A stretch of 62,375 nt of DNA from Stereocaulon alpinum. Taxonomy: Eukaryota > Ascomycota > Lecanoromycetes > Lecanorales > Stereocaulaceae. Shown here one piece after another: positions 35,986 through 47,685 of the stretch. A model generated the notes under the pieces. It saw only the letters and a list, made by a program, of their open reading frames with translations. It made no database searches and was not told the DNA's origin. The first letter of the stretch is position 1; every line of letters starts with the position of its first letter. A program made the translations under genes and the position numbers. The stretch lies in assembly GCA_018257865.1 (NCBI GenBank), contig JAEUBA010000125.1, forward strand, positions 1 through 62,375, read 5' to 3'.

Positions 35986-38900
35986 TCAAAACCCCATCCC
36001 CCCGCCGTCCCCATACCCATCACTCCTCGACTGATCACTCATAAACTTCCCCAACACATCAAGACTATTCTGCGTCTCGGGTCCAAAAGCACCATACCAC
36101 TGAGGATCCCCATTGCCATTGTTGGGATCACCAAGGAGGGCGTTGAGGTCGAGGGTCAGCCAGTCTTCTTCCATGGACATGGGGAAGTCGGTGGTGTTAG
36201 TGCTGTTGTTGTTGTTGTTGTTCATGGCGTAAGATTGCTGGTTTTGTTGCTGATTCGGACTGTAGACGCTGGGGCTGGAGAAGTTGTAGTTTGAGTTGGG
36301 GATGTAGGTGTTGCCTAAGGGTGGCATAATGGTGATGTTGCTGTCGGACGGGCTGTTATATGTGCGGGAGATGCCGGCAAGCGGATTTTGAGTTGTGTCT
36401 GCTGGGTTGGGGCGGTATTGGAAACGGTTTTGGGTATTGAAAGCGTTATTAGATGTGTACTGGGTTTGTTGCTCCTGAGGTCGCGGCGGTAATCTGACGA
36501 ATTTTGGTCGGATAGCTTTGATCAGGCCCTCGAGAAGATCGGCAATGCGGAGACAAAGATGAACATCGTCGACGTAGCTGGTGCGTAAAGCTTTGGCAGT
36601 ATCGTTCAAAAGCTGTAAGGATATCGAGACTTCGCCTGCTTTAGCGCCCAGAGCGAAAGTCTGGTGTGCTGTCAACATCACAGTAGATTATGGTGGAATA
36701 GGTATATCATACCTTGAGGAGGAACATAGCGGCGGCTACTATTCTGAAAAACGTTCTCACAGGGGCGTGCTTTAGGTAGTCACCTGGTAGAAAGCCTTCC
36801 ACGACGTGTCGTAAGACTGTACGAGAAGAGTCAATGACTTCTTTGATATAGCGCTCGTTCTTGCTATAGATGCTCGCAAACGACGATGAGATACTAGATG
36901 CGGGCGAGGCTGGACTATCGACTTGTGGCGTTGCGTTGACTTTGGTGGTCCACTGCTCGACCACGGCTTGGAGTGCTAAAGAATTAATGTAGAGGCCTGT
37001 TGACGTTTAGTCAGAGTCTACCACGGTAATCAGTGTTGATAGTCATACTGATGTAGTGATACTCAATTGAGATGATCATTCTAGGGTGCTTTTCAACTGG
37101 GTCTTTGTCAGCGTGCGCATCCAACGGTCGACGGCCAAATTTTACCTTCCAGATTTTCGAATCTTTGATGCCATGCACGGAGCAAAGGTTGAAGTTGATC
37201 AAGACGTCCCATATATTCTCCACTTTGAATGAGAGCTGCTGTTTGATCTATGGAGGAGAAGAGTGCTTCATTAGTGGCTTTCATGATCGACATCAGATCC
37301 ACCCAACACTGTTGGGACTTGTCCACCGATTCTGGGAGCAGCGAAGAATCGACTAGCCCATACAATCAGTATTGGACGTCCTTATTGCACCTTGAGACTT
37401 ACCAGAAGGAGATCCCTGCTGAAGCTTCCTGACATTAAAGCGATTGACGTGATCTGAGTACATGCTCGGAAGGCCAAATCGTCCGCTGGCTTGGGTTGCG
37501 AAGATGTAGAGCGCTCGCTCAACTCGATCTTCTCGTAGATGTTGAGTGGGGGAACTGCTGGCTCTCTGAACCCTCTGCTCCACGGGCAATATACCATCCG
37601 CGTAGTTCCCGAATATTCCAAGCTCGTAAGCTAGCACATAGGACATCCCAATCAGGCTCCAGCACATCCTATCAGATCGTACGGCGGGCTCGCTCCATCC
37701 GCCAAGCGTCGAATCCCCGTTCCAATCATTGTTGGCAGCGCCATTCGCCAATTCATCATCTCCGGCTGCAAGGATGTCGTCGTCGTCGTCGGTTGGTGGA
37801 AAATGCATGGACCGAGGATGGTATTCATTCAATAGCAGAAGGCTAGGGGGTCAGCTAACCCTGTATAGGAGGGGTTGATACTATGGCATTACCTTTCTAT
37901 GGTCCCCAACGAACGTAGTCCTCCTTTGCCACTGTTTGTTTGATGAGACTTCCGTCTACCTGCTCCACAAAAGCCCCCACCAAACTGCTCCTGTCCCCAG
38001 AACATGCGACTAACCATCCCCTGCAAGTATGCCCATAGCTGCTCATGGATCTTGAATGATCGAGTCTGCCCTCCTGGACCTGTAAGTCTCTTATACCGAG
38101 AGGCAATCGTGAGTAATGTCACAGTGAGCATTGGTTCGTCATTCAACAGAGCTGAATGGCCAGTGTCTGGACGATAAGCAGGAAGGCTGATCGGCGTGAG
38201 CGGATTTAGATATTCGTAAAAGCTTCAACAGTTTTAGTAATGGTTGCATCGCTGGAGCGTAGATCATCACATACTATTCTATGTACGATATTGCTTCATG
38301 TGCAGTGAACCAGCCAGCACGCACGAACCTCAGCCGTGACCAGAGCTTGATTGTTTCCGCGGGAAGAGACAGCCTTCGATGCGCGGCATTGCTGCCGCTG
38401 ATGGCAGGGTCAATATTGGCCATGTAGTGCTGTCCTCCTCGTGGCTGCTGGCTTCGAGACTGTGTTGAAGGATGACTGTGAGTAGAAGTAGATCCTTGAA
38501 CGGGATGACTTGTGGGGCGTCTCCCCAGATTTGCTGTATCCTTGCGCTGAAATTCTTCACTCTCATTAGAAGCCTTCAGAAGTAAGTGCAAGGCATCTCC
38601 AGGAATGTTGATGGGAGTCTGGAACAAGGCCGCAGCGGTCTCATTGGCGACTTCTTGGTCTTGACCATCTTCGGATCTTCTGATCACATTATCCGCAGAG
38701 CATGAGCGTGGCTGTTGAAATTGACCGTCACCCGGTAGACTGTATCCGTCTAGTGGTGATGCAGCCGACAGTGTGCCGGAGGTCAACGAACGTCGGGGAT
38801 CATGCAAGACTGTCTCATAGCCACCCAGTGAGCCACCGGTACGACTGCTCTTTCTGCCATTGCGAGCGGCGTAATCGTCGTCGCCCACATCGTCTTCTCC

Positions 38901-39215
38901 CAAATCGCTCTCAACACCATCTGCCTTGCGCTTCCTTCGTGTAGTGGAGAAGGTGCACTCTTTGCTTTCTCGACGGCATCTCACACAGGGAGGTTCGTGA
39001 GGCTCATCGACTGGTCCAAGATCGCAGCGTACTTTCCTCTGCCGGCAGGGTTGCTGATGCAGGCTACGTTAGCAGAGGTGGGGTACCCTTCAGCAAGTGG
39101 GGGTGGAGTGGGGCCATACACATGCTTGATAAGTCCTCTTATGAATTGGTGATCCGGAGCTTTGTGCAGCTTGTGAGCTATTGGCTGCCGGGTGCGTTGA
39201 AGATGAAGAGTCCAT
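35986..39215 (-). CDS. Zn(II)2Cys6 transcription factor with fungal-specific middle domain
   Basis: Eight exons: 39,215-39,120, 39,053-38,275, 38,222-37,893, 37,842-37,403, 37,352-37,146, 37,096-37,049, 36,996-36,713 and 36,660-35,986. The seven introns are 49-66 bp, and the 2,859 coding nt give 952 residues. Exon 1 ends exactly on the first zinc Cys. Across the splice the cluster reads C32-X2-C35-X6-C42-X12-C55-X2-C58-X6-C65, binding two zinc ions and DNA in the nucleus. The regulatory domain begins around LWSRLRFVRAGWFTAHEA and includes SRMFWGQEQFGGG, LRSLGTIESLLLL and SEPAVRSDRMCWSLIG. The C-terminus (about 750-952) is rich in Asn, Gln and Pro, as in activation domains. From memory the middle domain resembles regulators of nitrogen or amino-acid use (Dal81/TamA- or Aro80-like) but I cannot decide between them. 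It is divergent from nothing nearby; its promoter is 39,216-39,553. Confidence 0.87.
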
Positions 39216-39553
39216 TGTTTGCGGTCATAGGTTATAGAAGGTTACTTGCGGCGGAACGTTGAGGGCCACGACTAGCGGCTAGAATACAAACACACGTACT
39301 AACTGGATTTCACTGTGTCGGACATGTTCATTGTTGATTGCGAGGAGTACACTAGTAGTACACATCGAATCGCCATGCATCATAACACTATCCTGGCTGC
39401 TTCTTCAAAGCATGGCTTATCGTTAAGCAGGACACTGAAAACGCCTTCCTTTATCCACTGTGTACCCATTCACTATGCTTATCAGAAGATACCTATGTAA
39501 CACCGACCATACCCGATCCAGTCGTTATGCGAGAGTATGAACGAAGACGCAAA
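39216..39553. promoter_or_regulatory. Promoter region of the Zn2Cys6 gene / 3' end of chs7
   Basis: 338 bp between the transcription-factor start (minus) and the chs7 stop (minus). It must carry the regulator's promoter and the chs7 terminator. No specific sites were recognised. Confidence 0.4.
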
Positions 39554-40688
39554 TCAATTGTAGCCACCAAAATGCGACTCCCTTGGCGTGGCCAGGCGGT
39601 TCATGCTGGCCGCATAATCCGAGTCGCCGTCTTGATATACAGTCCCCCTTCTATCATCCTCAGGAAGCAGCTCCTTGACTTCCCAATTCCCGTGCTTTGT
39701 GCCCACGCTGAACTCGAGATCTTCCTTCGTGATTGAGTCCCAGTACTGGTTTTGTGTTTAGTAATAGCTTGGTACTCTTTCGAGCAGGGCGGAAATACCT
39801 TGTATACCATCATAACCGCAAGTAGATTGCAAATAGTCGCAAAGAACAGGCCATCGAGATAATGCTGCACAGCATTACATAGAGTATCGCCAAAAACGTA
39901 CAACATCACCTGACCGATCACGAAGAAGAAAACTCCAAAGGCGATATCCCCAAGCGGCCATCGATCCTGCAGAGTGTTTGTAACCAGTATGATTTGCATA
40001 ATCAGGTAGATAAACAAGCATATGCCATTGAGAAGGTATAGTACCACGAAGAGACCCACGGTATTAGTCGGTCCCAGCCCAGCGATTCCTTTGAATGTGA
40101 AGATAGACACTGCCCCTGAAACCAAGAACATGCCGATCGAAGAACCTCGGAGAAGCCAGACCGATTGCCTCGTGCCGTCTTCGTAGAGCTGGAATCCTAC
40201 GAAACCATTGACTAACAGACACGTGCATAGGGCCGAAGTGAAACCGTTTTGGACGGCAACAAAGTATGGGAAGGCGCCTGACTGTGGAGGTATGACGCCG
40301 GAGTCTAAGACTAACGATGTCATAGTAAGTGCCATGTAGATGTAGAAGAATGTCGTGATTTCCTTCCGACCTTAATTTAGACCAGTAAACGTCAGATACA
40401 GTCGTAGCGTGGGAGGCATTCAATGAAAAGGAAGGTTGCTCCCTTACCGACGGCCGTAAATTTAGAGCGCACATGTAGCACCATGATAGCCGCCATTCCC
40501 AGGGCTAGGATATGCATGAAGTCGGTTGCAGCTTCGAAAATGATGGTGTTGGCCAGCTCGACGCTTCGAGCGTAGCAATTTGCCAGTATGCCTGCTGGAC
40601 TCCCCGAGATGGGAGATGTAGGGCCCACAATAGCACATAGTGGCAGAGCGCTCTTGCGACAGATGGTCTCGAAATCTCCAAAACCCAT
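39554..40688 (-). CDS. chs7: Chitin synthase export chaperone Chs7
   Basis: Three exons, 40,688-40,448, 40,370-39,799 and 39,745-39,554, with introns of 77 and 53 bp; 1,005 nt, 334 residues. The start is the ATG giving MGFGDFE, which is where the family begins, not the upstream ATG that adds MQGT. Seven hydrophobic helices span the protein, with conserved blocks SALPLCAIVGP, ELANTIIFEAATDF, LHVRSKFTAVGRKEITTFFY (split by intron 1), PYFVAVQNGFTSALC, GFVGFQLYEDGT and YLDGLFFATICNLLAVMMVYK followed by a YWDSITKEDLEFSVGTK tail. In yeast, Chs7 is an ER protein needed for chitin synthase III (Chs3) to leave the ER, so this gene supports cell-wall chitin deposition. Length and architecture are normal for the family. 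Confidence 0.95.
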
Positions 40689-43600
40689 TGTTCCTTGCAC
40701 CGCTGGGTGGTGACGAGGTGTTGTCGTTCACTAGGGGGGTGGGGTAGCACGTTTGGCGGCTAGAGCACCCTGCTACAATGAAGGGGTGAGAGCGAGTACG
40801 TCTTGTAATGAGAGTGCGGTAGTTGAGAGAAAGTGAAGGGATAGTTAGACGAGCCGTTGTCTCATTTTCGAAAAAGCATGTTTGTTGTCAGGAGCTGTAT
40901 CGTAATTCGCTTGCGTTGCCTGCTGACTAATGCGTCTTGGAACTAGCGTGACATGGATAATTACCTGACCTTATCTCGCAGTTTGAGGGCTGATAGCTCC
41001 CAGCGTACCTTCGTCCGGTCCTTTCTTCTTTCACGGAGCATCCTCCACTGCAGAGAAGAGTACTCCCGCCACCGACCTTATTTGGCATAAGAGTTACAAG
41101 AGCTTCCCCTGTTATTCTTGTCTTGTTGGGTACCCATCTCTTTTCAGCAACGTGCATCAAAATGTACAGGGTGCCTCCCACGCGGTGCACGTATTAGTAT
41201 AGGCGACAAGCGACCTAAGAGGCCTACCAAATCTCCCATACGCATGTGGAGCCGGTCCGGGAAGTCTGCTAACTGGTCTTCGGGACATGTGACTGCCGGC
41301 CTGGATATGAATTCCACAAAAGAACCGTTGCCACCGTCTGTGCAGGCTGGACAACTAAGCAGGAGCTTGGACGTTCTGTATCAGAGACGCCCCTTCGCTG
41401 ATTATGCACTTTCAACAACGATGACAGATAACTCTTCCGGCGAGGCAAGGTAGGTTCGGGTGTACTCTGTACCCCAGCTACCTCAACATGAAGTATTTGG
41501 AAGTTTGAGCACATCGCAACGGACCTCAGACGTCCGATGTGATCGATTTACTGAAATTGACCAATGGGCAGCGACTCTTGGTTACCAAGAGACACACGGC
41601 AGCAAGTCCGTTTCAAGCCAGATCGAAATAGATTGCCGAGCAAGGAAGACTAGGCTCAAAGAAGCCATCGTTGCGGGTAAAAGGTAATGGTATCGAGTGA
41701 AAGAGTGCTCGAGTGTGTTGAGGGCCCCCACGAACAGGCTCCTCTAGGCTCACGCCTTCAGGTACGGAAACAGCCTACCTGATGCTAACCGGTAGCAACC
41801 CAGCTTCCCCAGTTGTCTGACAGCTTCTATTGATGCTTCTACCGCTCTCACTAGAAGGCTTCTAGCTTTTACCGCTCCATTCGGCATCTAACAAATACAC
41901 GAATCCGTACTAACAGTACTAATGAAGCTCTTTCCACAACCTGTCAAGCCTATTTTAAGTTGCTGAGCTTAAGGTTTAATCATGATGAATTCGAAATGCT
42001 GAGGTCCAAGCTTTGGCCTTTTAGTGATGTGCTTGGTCGCTTTGACCGCCTATGATCATACATGGTCCTTCTCCACCGTTTCTTTCTTTCACAATGCGCA
42101 AGCTCCTGCTGCTACTGGCTCGATATACTCCACTATTTGGTCCCCAGATTGCCTTTTTTGCCTTAAATGATTATTGGCCGATGCTGGAGCGCGAATACAG
42201 GCCCTGCTTCACCTCTTCCCGACATGGTCTGCGAAAAGATGGAATGCGCCACGACCTGTTCAATGCTTCATATTGCTTCTCTGCAGTCACGCCCTTCATC
42301 GAACTACCCTGTACCACATCGCCCTTCTCGGAGTGTTTCAAAACGGTCAACGCTCTCCCCCAGTTTTCATTCCGCCTAAGCAGTGAAACGCGCCTGAGAT
42401 TTATATAAGACTTTTCAGAAGCCCGGATACCTGACAATTATTACTGCTGATCTTCCGTTTCAAGGACCCTGAATCGAGATCGAGGTTAATAACTCCGAAG
42501 ACTCTTTCAAAGCCCGGCGCAGACTCGAGACGTAACCACAAGGTATGTGTCTTTGGTGGCAATGGGACGGTCGTGTACTGATACCGTCCTAGATCCGTGC
42601 TGCAGCATTCATCAAGCCGTCCTCTTACACCTCTTGATCCTCTCTGTACGGCCATATACACCATGTGCGAATATACCAGAAGCTATTACGTCTACTCGAA
42701 TTGTACCGACCCAGGCATCCACTTCTATCGAACCATAATCGAAGGGAATCCCAGAAATAGGTGCCCGAAAGCTCCGCATGAAAGATATATTGTGACGCCG
42801 GGCTCGTGTCAGGCTTGTCGATAGCAGGACGCTTGCACTCACGTCAATGCATTTCGTCATAACATGCAGAGTGAGGAATTTCCTGGTGGAGTTTGGAAAT
42901 TGGTGGTCACTGGAACTGGAACCGGTAGTAACTATGTGCACGAGGATACCTAGCTTCCAGCGGAGTGCTGGAGACAGGATTCAGAAGGTGGACGACGTCA
43001 GCACACCCCACGCGACTGACAGGCAGGGCCCGGACCCATGGAATGGCGGATGCAGAGACCAGATTTTCCGAATCACGAGCGCGGCGGAGGGCCGTCCGTG
43101 CAGTATTAGTTTTTCAAAAGTTTAGCAAGCGCCAGGTCACGTTTGAGCGCGACCGGCCGGTTCTTTTTTGGGTTTTCGTGTGTTTTTGCAGTAAAGTTTA
43201 CCCCAGTGTTCGAGATCTCACTAGCCTACATCTTCCCTCGACTTTTACAGCCACAAAGTCGCCACACCTAAAGATCGTTCGAGTATGTATACGCGCTCCC
43301 TTCATATATCGATTTACGGCCTACAGCAGATCGAGGTACATTAGAGTTGGGAATCGCCCTACGCAAACAATTGCTCTCGACCGTTACAACCTCAAGCTTC
43401 TTTTGTTATGGCACTTGACGCTGATGTACAGGGTCGCAATAAGCGGCCGCTGCTGTGGGGTGGAAGCTAATCGGTTTGCAAACTTTACGATTCTGCATAT
43501 TCCCGCCTAGACCACGTGCTCTCAATAAAGTATCTTCTCAAGTCCGCCGCACTTACCTGCAGATCCTAACGGCTCCCCTGCATCTTGTCTGCCTCTGAGG

Positions 43601-44684
43601 AGCCTTGGTCCCTGCATACACATTTCCAAGCACTAAACATTATTGTCGAAAGAACTCATAGACCGCCCACCAATACCTATGATATCACTGATCATCCCTT
43701 TCTTCTAATCACCGATTCGAGCACCATGTCTCCTCTGCTCTCTCCATTGAATATTCCAACCTACTGAACCAAACACGAGCGCAAGAGAAGCAAACCAGCG
43801 CCTCTACAACACTTACCCCCCCATCCCCCGCATACAATGAAACCTCAATTCTCTCACCAAGTCACGCCTACGCTTTCCTAATTAGCCAAACGCACACCCT
43901 CGTATCCACGTGCCGGCTTCCGATTCCCTCCCATCCATTATCAACGTGGTACGTAGCTACGGTACGTATCTACCTTACGCTATGCCCGTGCCTAACCGTG
44001 GCCCCTGCTCTACCAGTGCGTCGGGTCGTAATACGTATAGCGTGGGTATTCACCTCATAAACGACATGTGCGAGGCTTGCCCGCTCGTTAGCCTCCCCAA
44101 CCGTGTTCATGTTGCAACGCTTGTTCCGTAGATACGAGGCTCCGACTAGCACGAGCAAGGCTGCTCCCTTTCTTTTTGTTCCTGATTACGTGTGGGTTGT
44201 TTTGCTGTTTGTGCGAGAGGTGTGGGAAGTTGTAAGGACTGCTGTCCGCTTTAATTAGAGGAAAGTCATCTATCCAGGGCTCCCCCCCTATCGTCCACGA
44301 TATCTCCTTAGAACCACCCGCTACGGCTGTATTAATATCAATGAAGGAGGCAGGTGGGCAATGGAGTGAGATTGGTTATACTTCATTGTAGACTCAAAGG
44401 TTCAGCTTGTGGTTTGCAAGTGCTGTACTAATTTCAAATTTCAAACCTGGGGGGTGATAGTCTGCGTTTAGAACAGGTAGGTGTCCCTCATGAGGTAGCA
44501 GGGTAGTGAGAGGTTCTTTCAATGTATATTGGTATTTGTAGAGTCGTGTATCTTATCATTGCCAACTTCTCAAATAGCTACGCGAAGAGGTTGTGTGCGT
44601 CCATCTGATGGGCAACGAGGCTTAGACTCATGCCAACGGATAATGGAAGAAGCTATCCGTCAGAGACTTCATTATACAAAGCTC
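40689..44684. other. Long gene-poor interval between chs7 and the Saf1-like gene
   Basis: About 4.0 kb of normal-composition sequence with no gene I can support. Overlapping short frames on both strands (such as 41,118-41,453, 42,965-43,510 and 41,460-41,687, all plus) have low-complexity or random-looking products and no motif. The left end is the chs7 promoter. Pyrimidine-rich tracts near 43,150-43,280 and 43,780-43,840 look like transcript leaders or introns, but I cannot assign a transcript. No tRNA or repeat was recognised. Confidence 0.4.
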
Positions 44685-47051
44685 TTATTGCGTTAATGGG
44701 ATTTCGCCTGGCATTATCCCCCCATCTGGGAGTCGAAGCCGTGGGAAGGGATGATTAGTCCACGTATAGGTTGGCCTAGGACCCTCATCCGGCCTCTCAA
44801 TTCCGTTTTTCTCATGCTGTACGGCTGCCTCCCTAGCCGTATCGCGTTGAGTCAAACCCAGAAACCAGCGTCCGAACTCCCATACCCACTCGTAAAAAGC
44901 GTAGACAGCGTTAGTGAGCTGCTCCCCTGGGGAATCGATGTGCACATAGGAGTCGTTGCTTTGTAAAGAGCCTGCCGGGGATGGATCTCTCGAGTTCACC
45001 GGTGGTGGCTCCAAAACGTGAGCTGCTCTAGCTTTCTCTGCCTTTTCGTCATCGACAAGGACAAGTGCAGCACTATGCCAACCAGCTGCGGCAACTTTGA
45101 GGACGAAGTAGCCCCCCATTTCTCCCTTCTTCGTAACGTCTTCCTCCCATTTTGCCCCCTCGCTCTCGAAATAATTAGCAAATGCCTCCCTAGCACCGAC
45201 GTGCCCCGAATTCAGCATGCTGAGCCTTTCTTTCGCTTCGACGTCCACCACAGCTTTGGTGCCAAGGTCCTGTAACCATGCCTCCATCAGTGGATCGAAC
45301 CAAACAGTGCGACCCTCTCCGTCAGGGAGGCGTCCGTTTCCGAAGCCGATGTTTTGGACATATACTCCTCTCAGGGTTGATTCCACCCTCTCCCCTAAAC
45401 CAAGCGCGCCGCATCGCCGCAGTTCCTGACCGTAGGAAGTGACGGTGCCGTTGCCATGTAATGCGTGAAAGTGATGGTCACCAAACGCCAGAGATATGAT
45501 GGTCTTCGTTTGAAGCGAGGGAACAATGCTGGGCGGTGGTAGTGGTATCGGGGCATCCGAAGAAGAGGTGGTATAAGCATGATGGAACGCATCTAGAAAT
45601 TCCTCGGTGCCCATGATGATGTTACCTGAATCAATAAAGACGGCAAAACGTGTGAAGGCGCCCTGGATGTCTCTTATATGGAACATTTGATCGGGTAGAA
45701 CGTTATAGAAGGTAGTAAGTTCGATAGGTTCTGGTATGTCAAAAGCCGGCATAGGAAATAGGGTACGGTAGAAGAAGATTTTGTTACGGTCAGTCGTAAA
45801 AACGATACAGCCTGCCAAAACGATGTGGTTTGTCACTTGGCCAATGCGAGACTCGAGACTGTGGTTGGAATCACGTTCGTTTTTTTGCCGACGAAAACCG
45901 GTCCCTGGTATAGTGGCAGACTCGATGAGCATGGTGTCGTGTACTGGAATGGTTTCTCGGCGTCCGCCTTGGAGAATGTCGCTATCTTGGACAGGGGTCC
46001 AGTATACAATACCTACATCAGCGACATACATTGAATTCTTGTCCCAGCCTTATCAGAACGTCAGTGTCCGGATGTCGTGATGGATTGAGACTCAGAGTGC
46101 GACTCACCCGCCACGACTCTTTCTACTTTATTTGCCAACAGATCCACATGGACAGGCTTTACCTGGAAGCTCATGAAGTCCTGCCACATCCAGACTTTGC
46201 CATCGTCTGCAAGGCCCAAGACACTCGAGCGCCCCGTGGAGTACTGCCTAATGGCGGTGCTAGGCTCGTATCTATCCTTGGTAGTGGGTGGATATGCAGG
46301 TGGAAATTCCAGTCGCCTCAATGTCCTAGTGCCCCAGATCTTCTCTCCGTCCAACAGGCCAAACATGTAGATTGCTCCAAAGGAGTTGAGTATAGTGGTT
46401 GACCATCCACTTGAACATCGTCAACGATATATCATAAGCGAGCGAGGGATCCCCAACCCCCACCTACCCACACTGAACATCAGCTATGATACCCACCGCT
46501 TCCGCAATAACGGCTGGCCTGGGCCATCCTGAGCTGACTCCGGACGCAGGGCTTCTCAACCGAGCAAACCTAGCCCCAGGACGTGGACGAGCTCTACCCT
46601 CTCTCAGGGCTTGACCTGTAATGTGAAAATCTGTCTCGGAATCCGAAGCCGCAAGCCCGAGGTTCCCACTCTTGTTGTCTCCCCACGTATACAGACGACT
46701 TTGGGTGAGCAGCTTCTTATAGAGCCATTGCCATCGTGCGGCCTGGAGCAGAGGTTGAGGCGGGATGCGGAAGGTCTTGCGTGTCAGAGAGTGCCAGTAG
46801 GTAGGGTCTTCACGGTAGGGAAAGAGCAATTTCTGTATAACCGTATGAGCCCAGGGTATTTCCTACTTTGTGGGGCCAATGCGTCCCGCAGGGGTTTACC
46901 GTAGAGTTCGTAAGTCTTAGGAAGTCGGCAGCGCTGAGGTATGGGAAGATGCTGTAGAGGATATCGGAAGCTGCATTACCAGTTAGTCCTAGCTGTTGCC
47001 TACAGGATAGAGTAATGTACGAAGATCTGTAAGGTTTGTCGCTGGTGCCAT
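44685..47051 (-). CDS. saf1: Saf1-like F-box protein with RCC1-type repeats
   Basis: Five exons: 47,051-47,021, 46,970-46,900, 46,832-46,468, 46,409-46,108 and 46,048-44,685. Introns are 50-67 bp, and 2,133 nt give 710 residues. The first two small exons build the F-box: LTDLPSDILYSIFPYLSA, with the splice falling inside the LP. Next comes the conserved RLYTWGDNKSGNLGLA strand, followed by repeated RCC1-like blades (STGRSSVLGLADDGKVW; FGDHHFHALHGNGTVTSYG). A C-terminal segment ending FPRLRLPDGGIMPGEIPLTQ matches what I recall of fungal homologues. In yeast, Saf1 is the substrate adaptor of an SCF ubiquitin ligase that marks adenine deaminase Aah1 on entry into quiescence; the target here is unknown. 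A product starting at the first long frame would miss the F-box. Confidence 0.85.
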
Positions 47052-47685
47052 CTGCCCAATAGTGATGTCAATGGGCGCTTTCTGGCCTTGGGTAAGATTT
47101 GAGATCGATCATGCTAGCAGGAACAGAGAGGATTTCCCTTTATTATGGTGGAGCAAGATATAATTCCCCGTAACCTTCATATCTACATTCCTGGAGAAAC
47201 ATCGGCATCATGGATAAGGCAGGTGTTACAGTACAGCCCAGCTTCACCTAGCCGCAGCCCTAACGCTAATTCCACTTAACAACATTCAGCGCAAGAAATC
47301 TGCAGCCACAAGAAAGTATTGCCATTTCTGATACCGTGCATATAGACTGAGAGAATTGAATATCAGCATAGTCTTTCGATGCCCTTCATAATCTAGAAGA
47401 TCACGGTCTAGAAAGACTCTTGATTGCTATATACACCTCGTCTTCACTCCTAGCGCTAGAACATTGCGGAGCTTCCAATGTAAGCGAGATATGAGACAGA
47501 AAGCCAACTCATGATGGTATAAGAAAGCACACACATTGCCAGTTTAAAGCGCCAAGCTCTAGCCATCCAGAGGCCAAGGATGTTCTTGCACAAGAGCGAC
47601 ATGCGGTCGAGGGAGTTCGTAAAATGTAGATAGGTGATCGTCATGCTTCAATGCCATTTTCGTCCGAACACGTAGACTGATTTGT
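47052..47685. promoter_or_regulatory. Promoter region of the Saf1-like gene / 3' end of the Bud14-like gene
   Basis: 634 bp between two minus-strand genes. It holds the Saf1 promoter (right side of its start) and the Bud14 3' end. No distinct site was recognised. Confidence 0.4.

Noticed and set aside
42965..43510. 181-codon plus-strand frame, the longest in the chs7-Saf1 gap
   Set aside because: Product is Arg-rich and random-looking, overlaps frames on the other strand, and has no motif or plausible splice partners.
46409..46468. Possible annotation problem at the third Saf1 intron, where the join gives QCGGGW rather than QCGGW
   Set aside because: No alternative GT-AG pair keeps the frame; an extra Gly in a blade turn is tolerable, so the model was kept.
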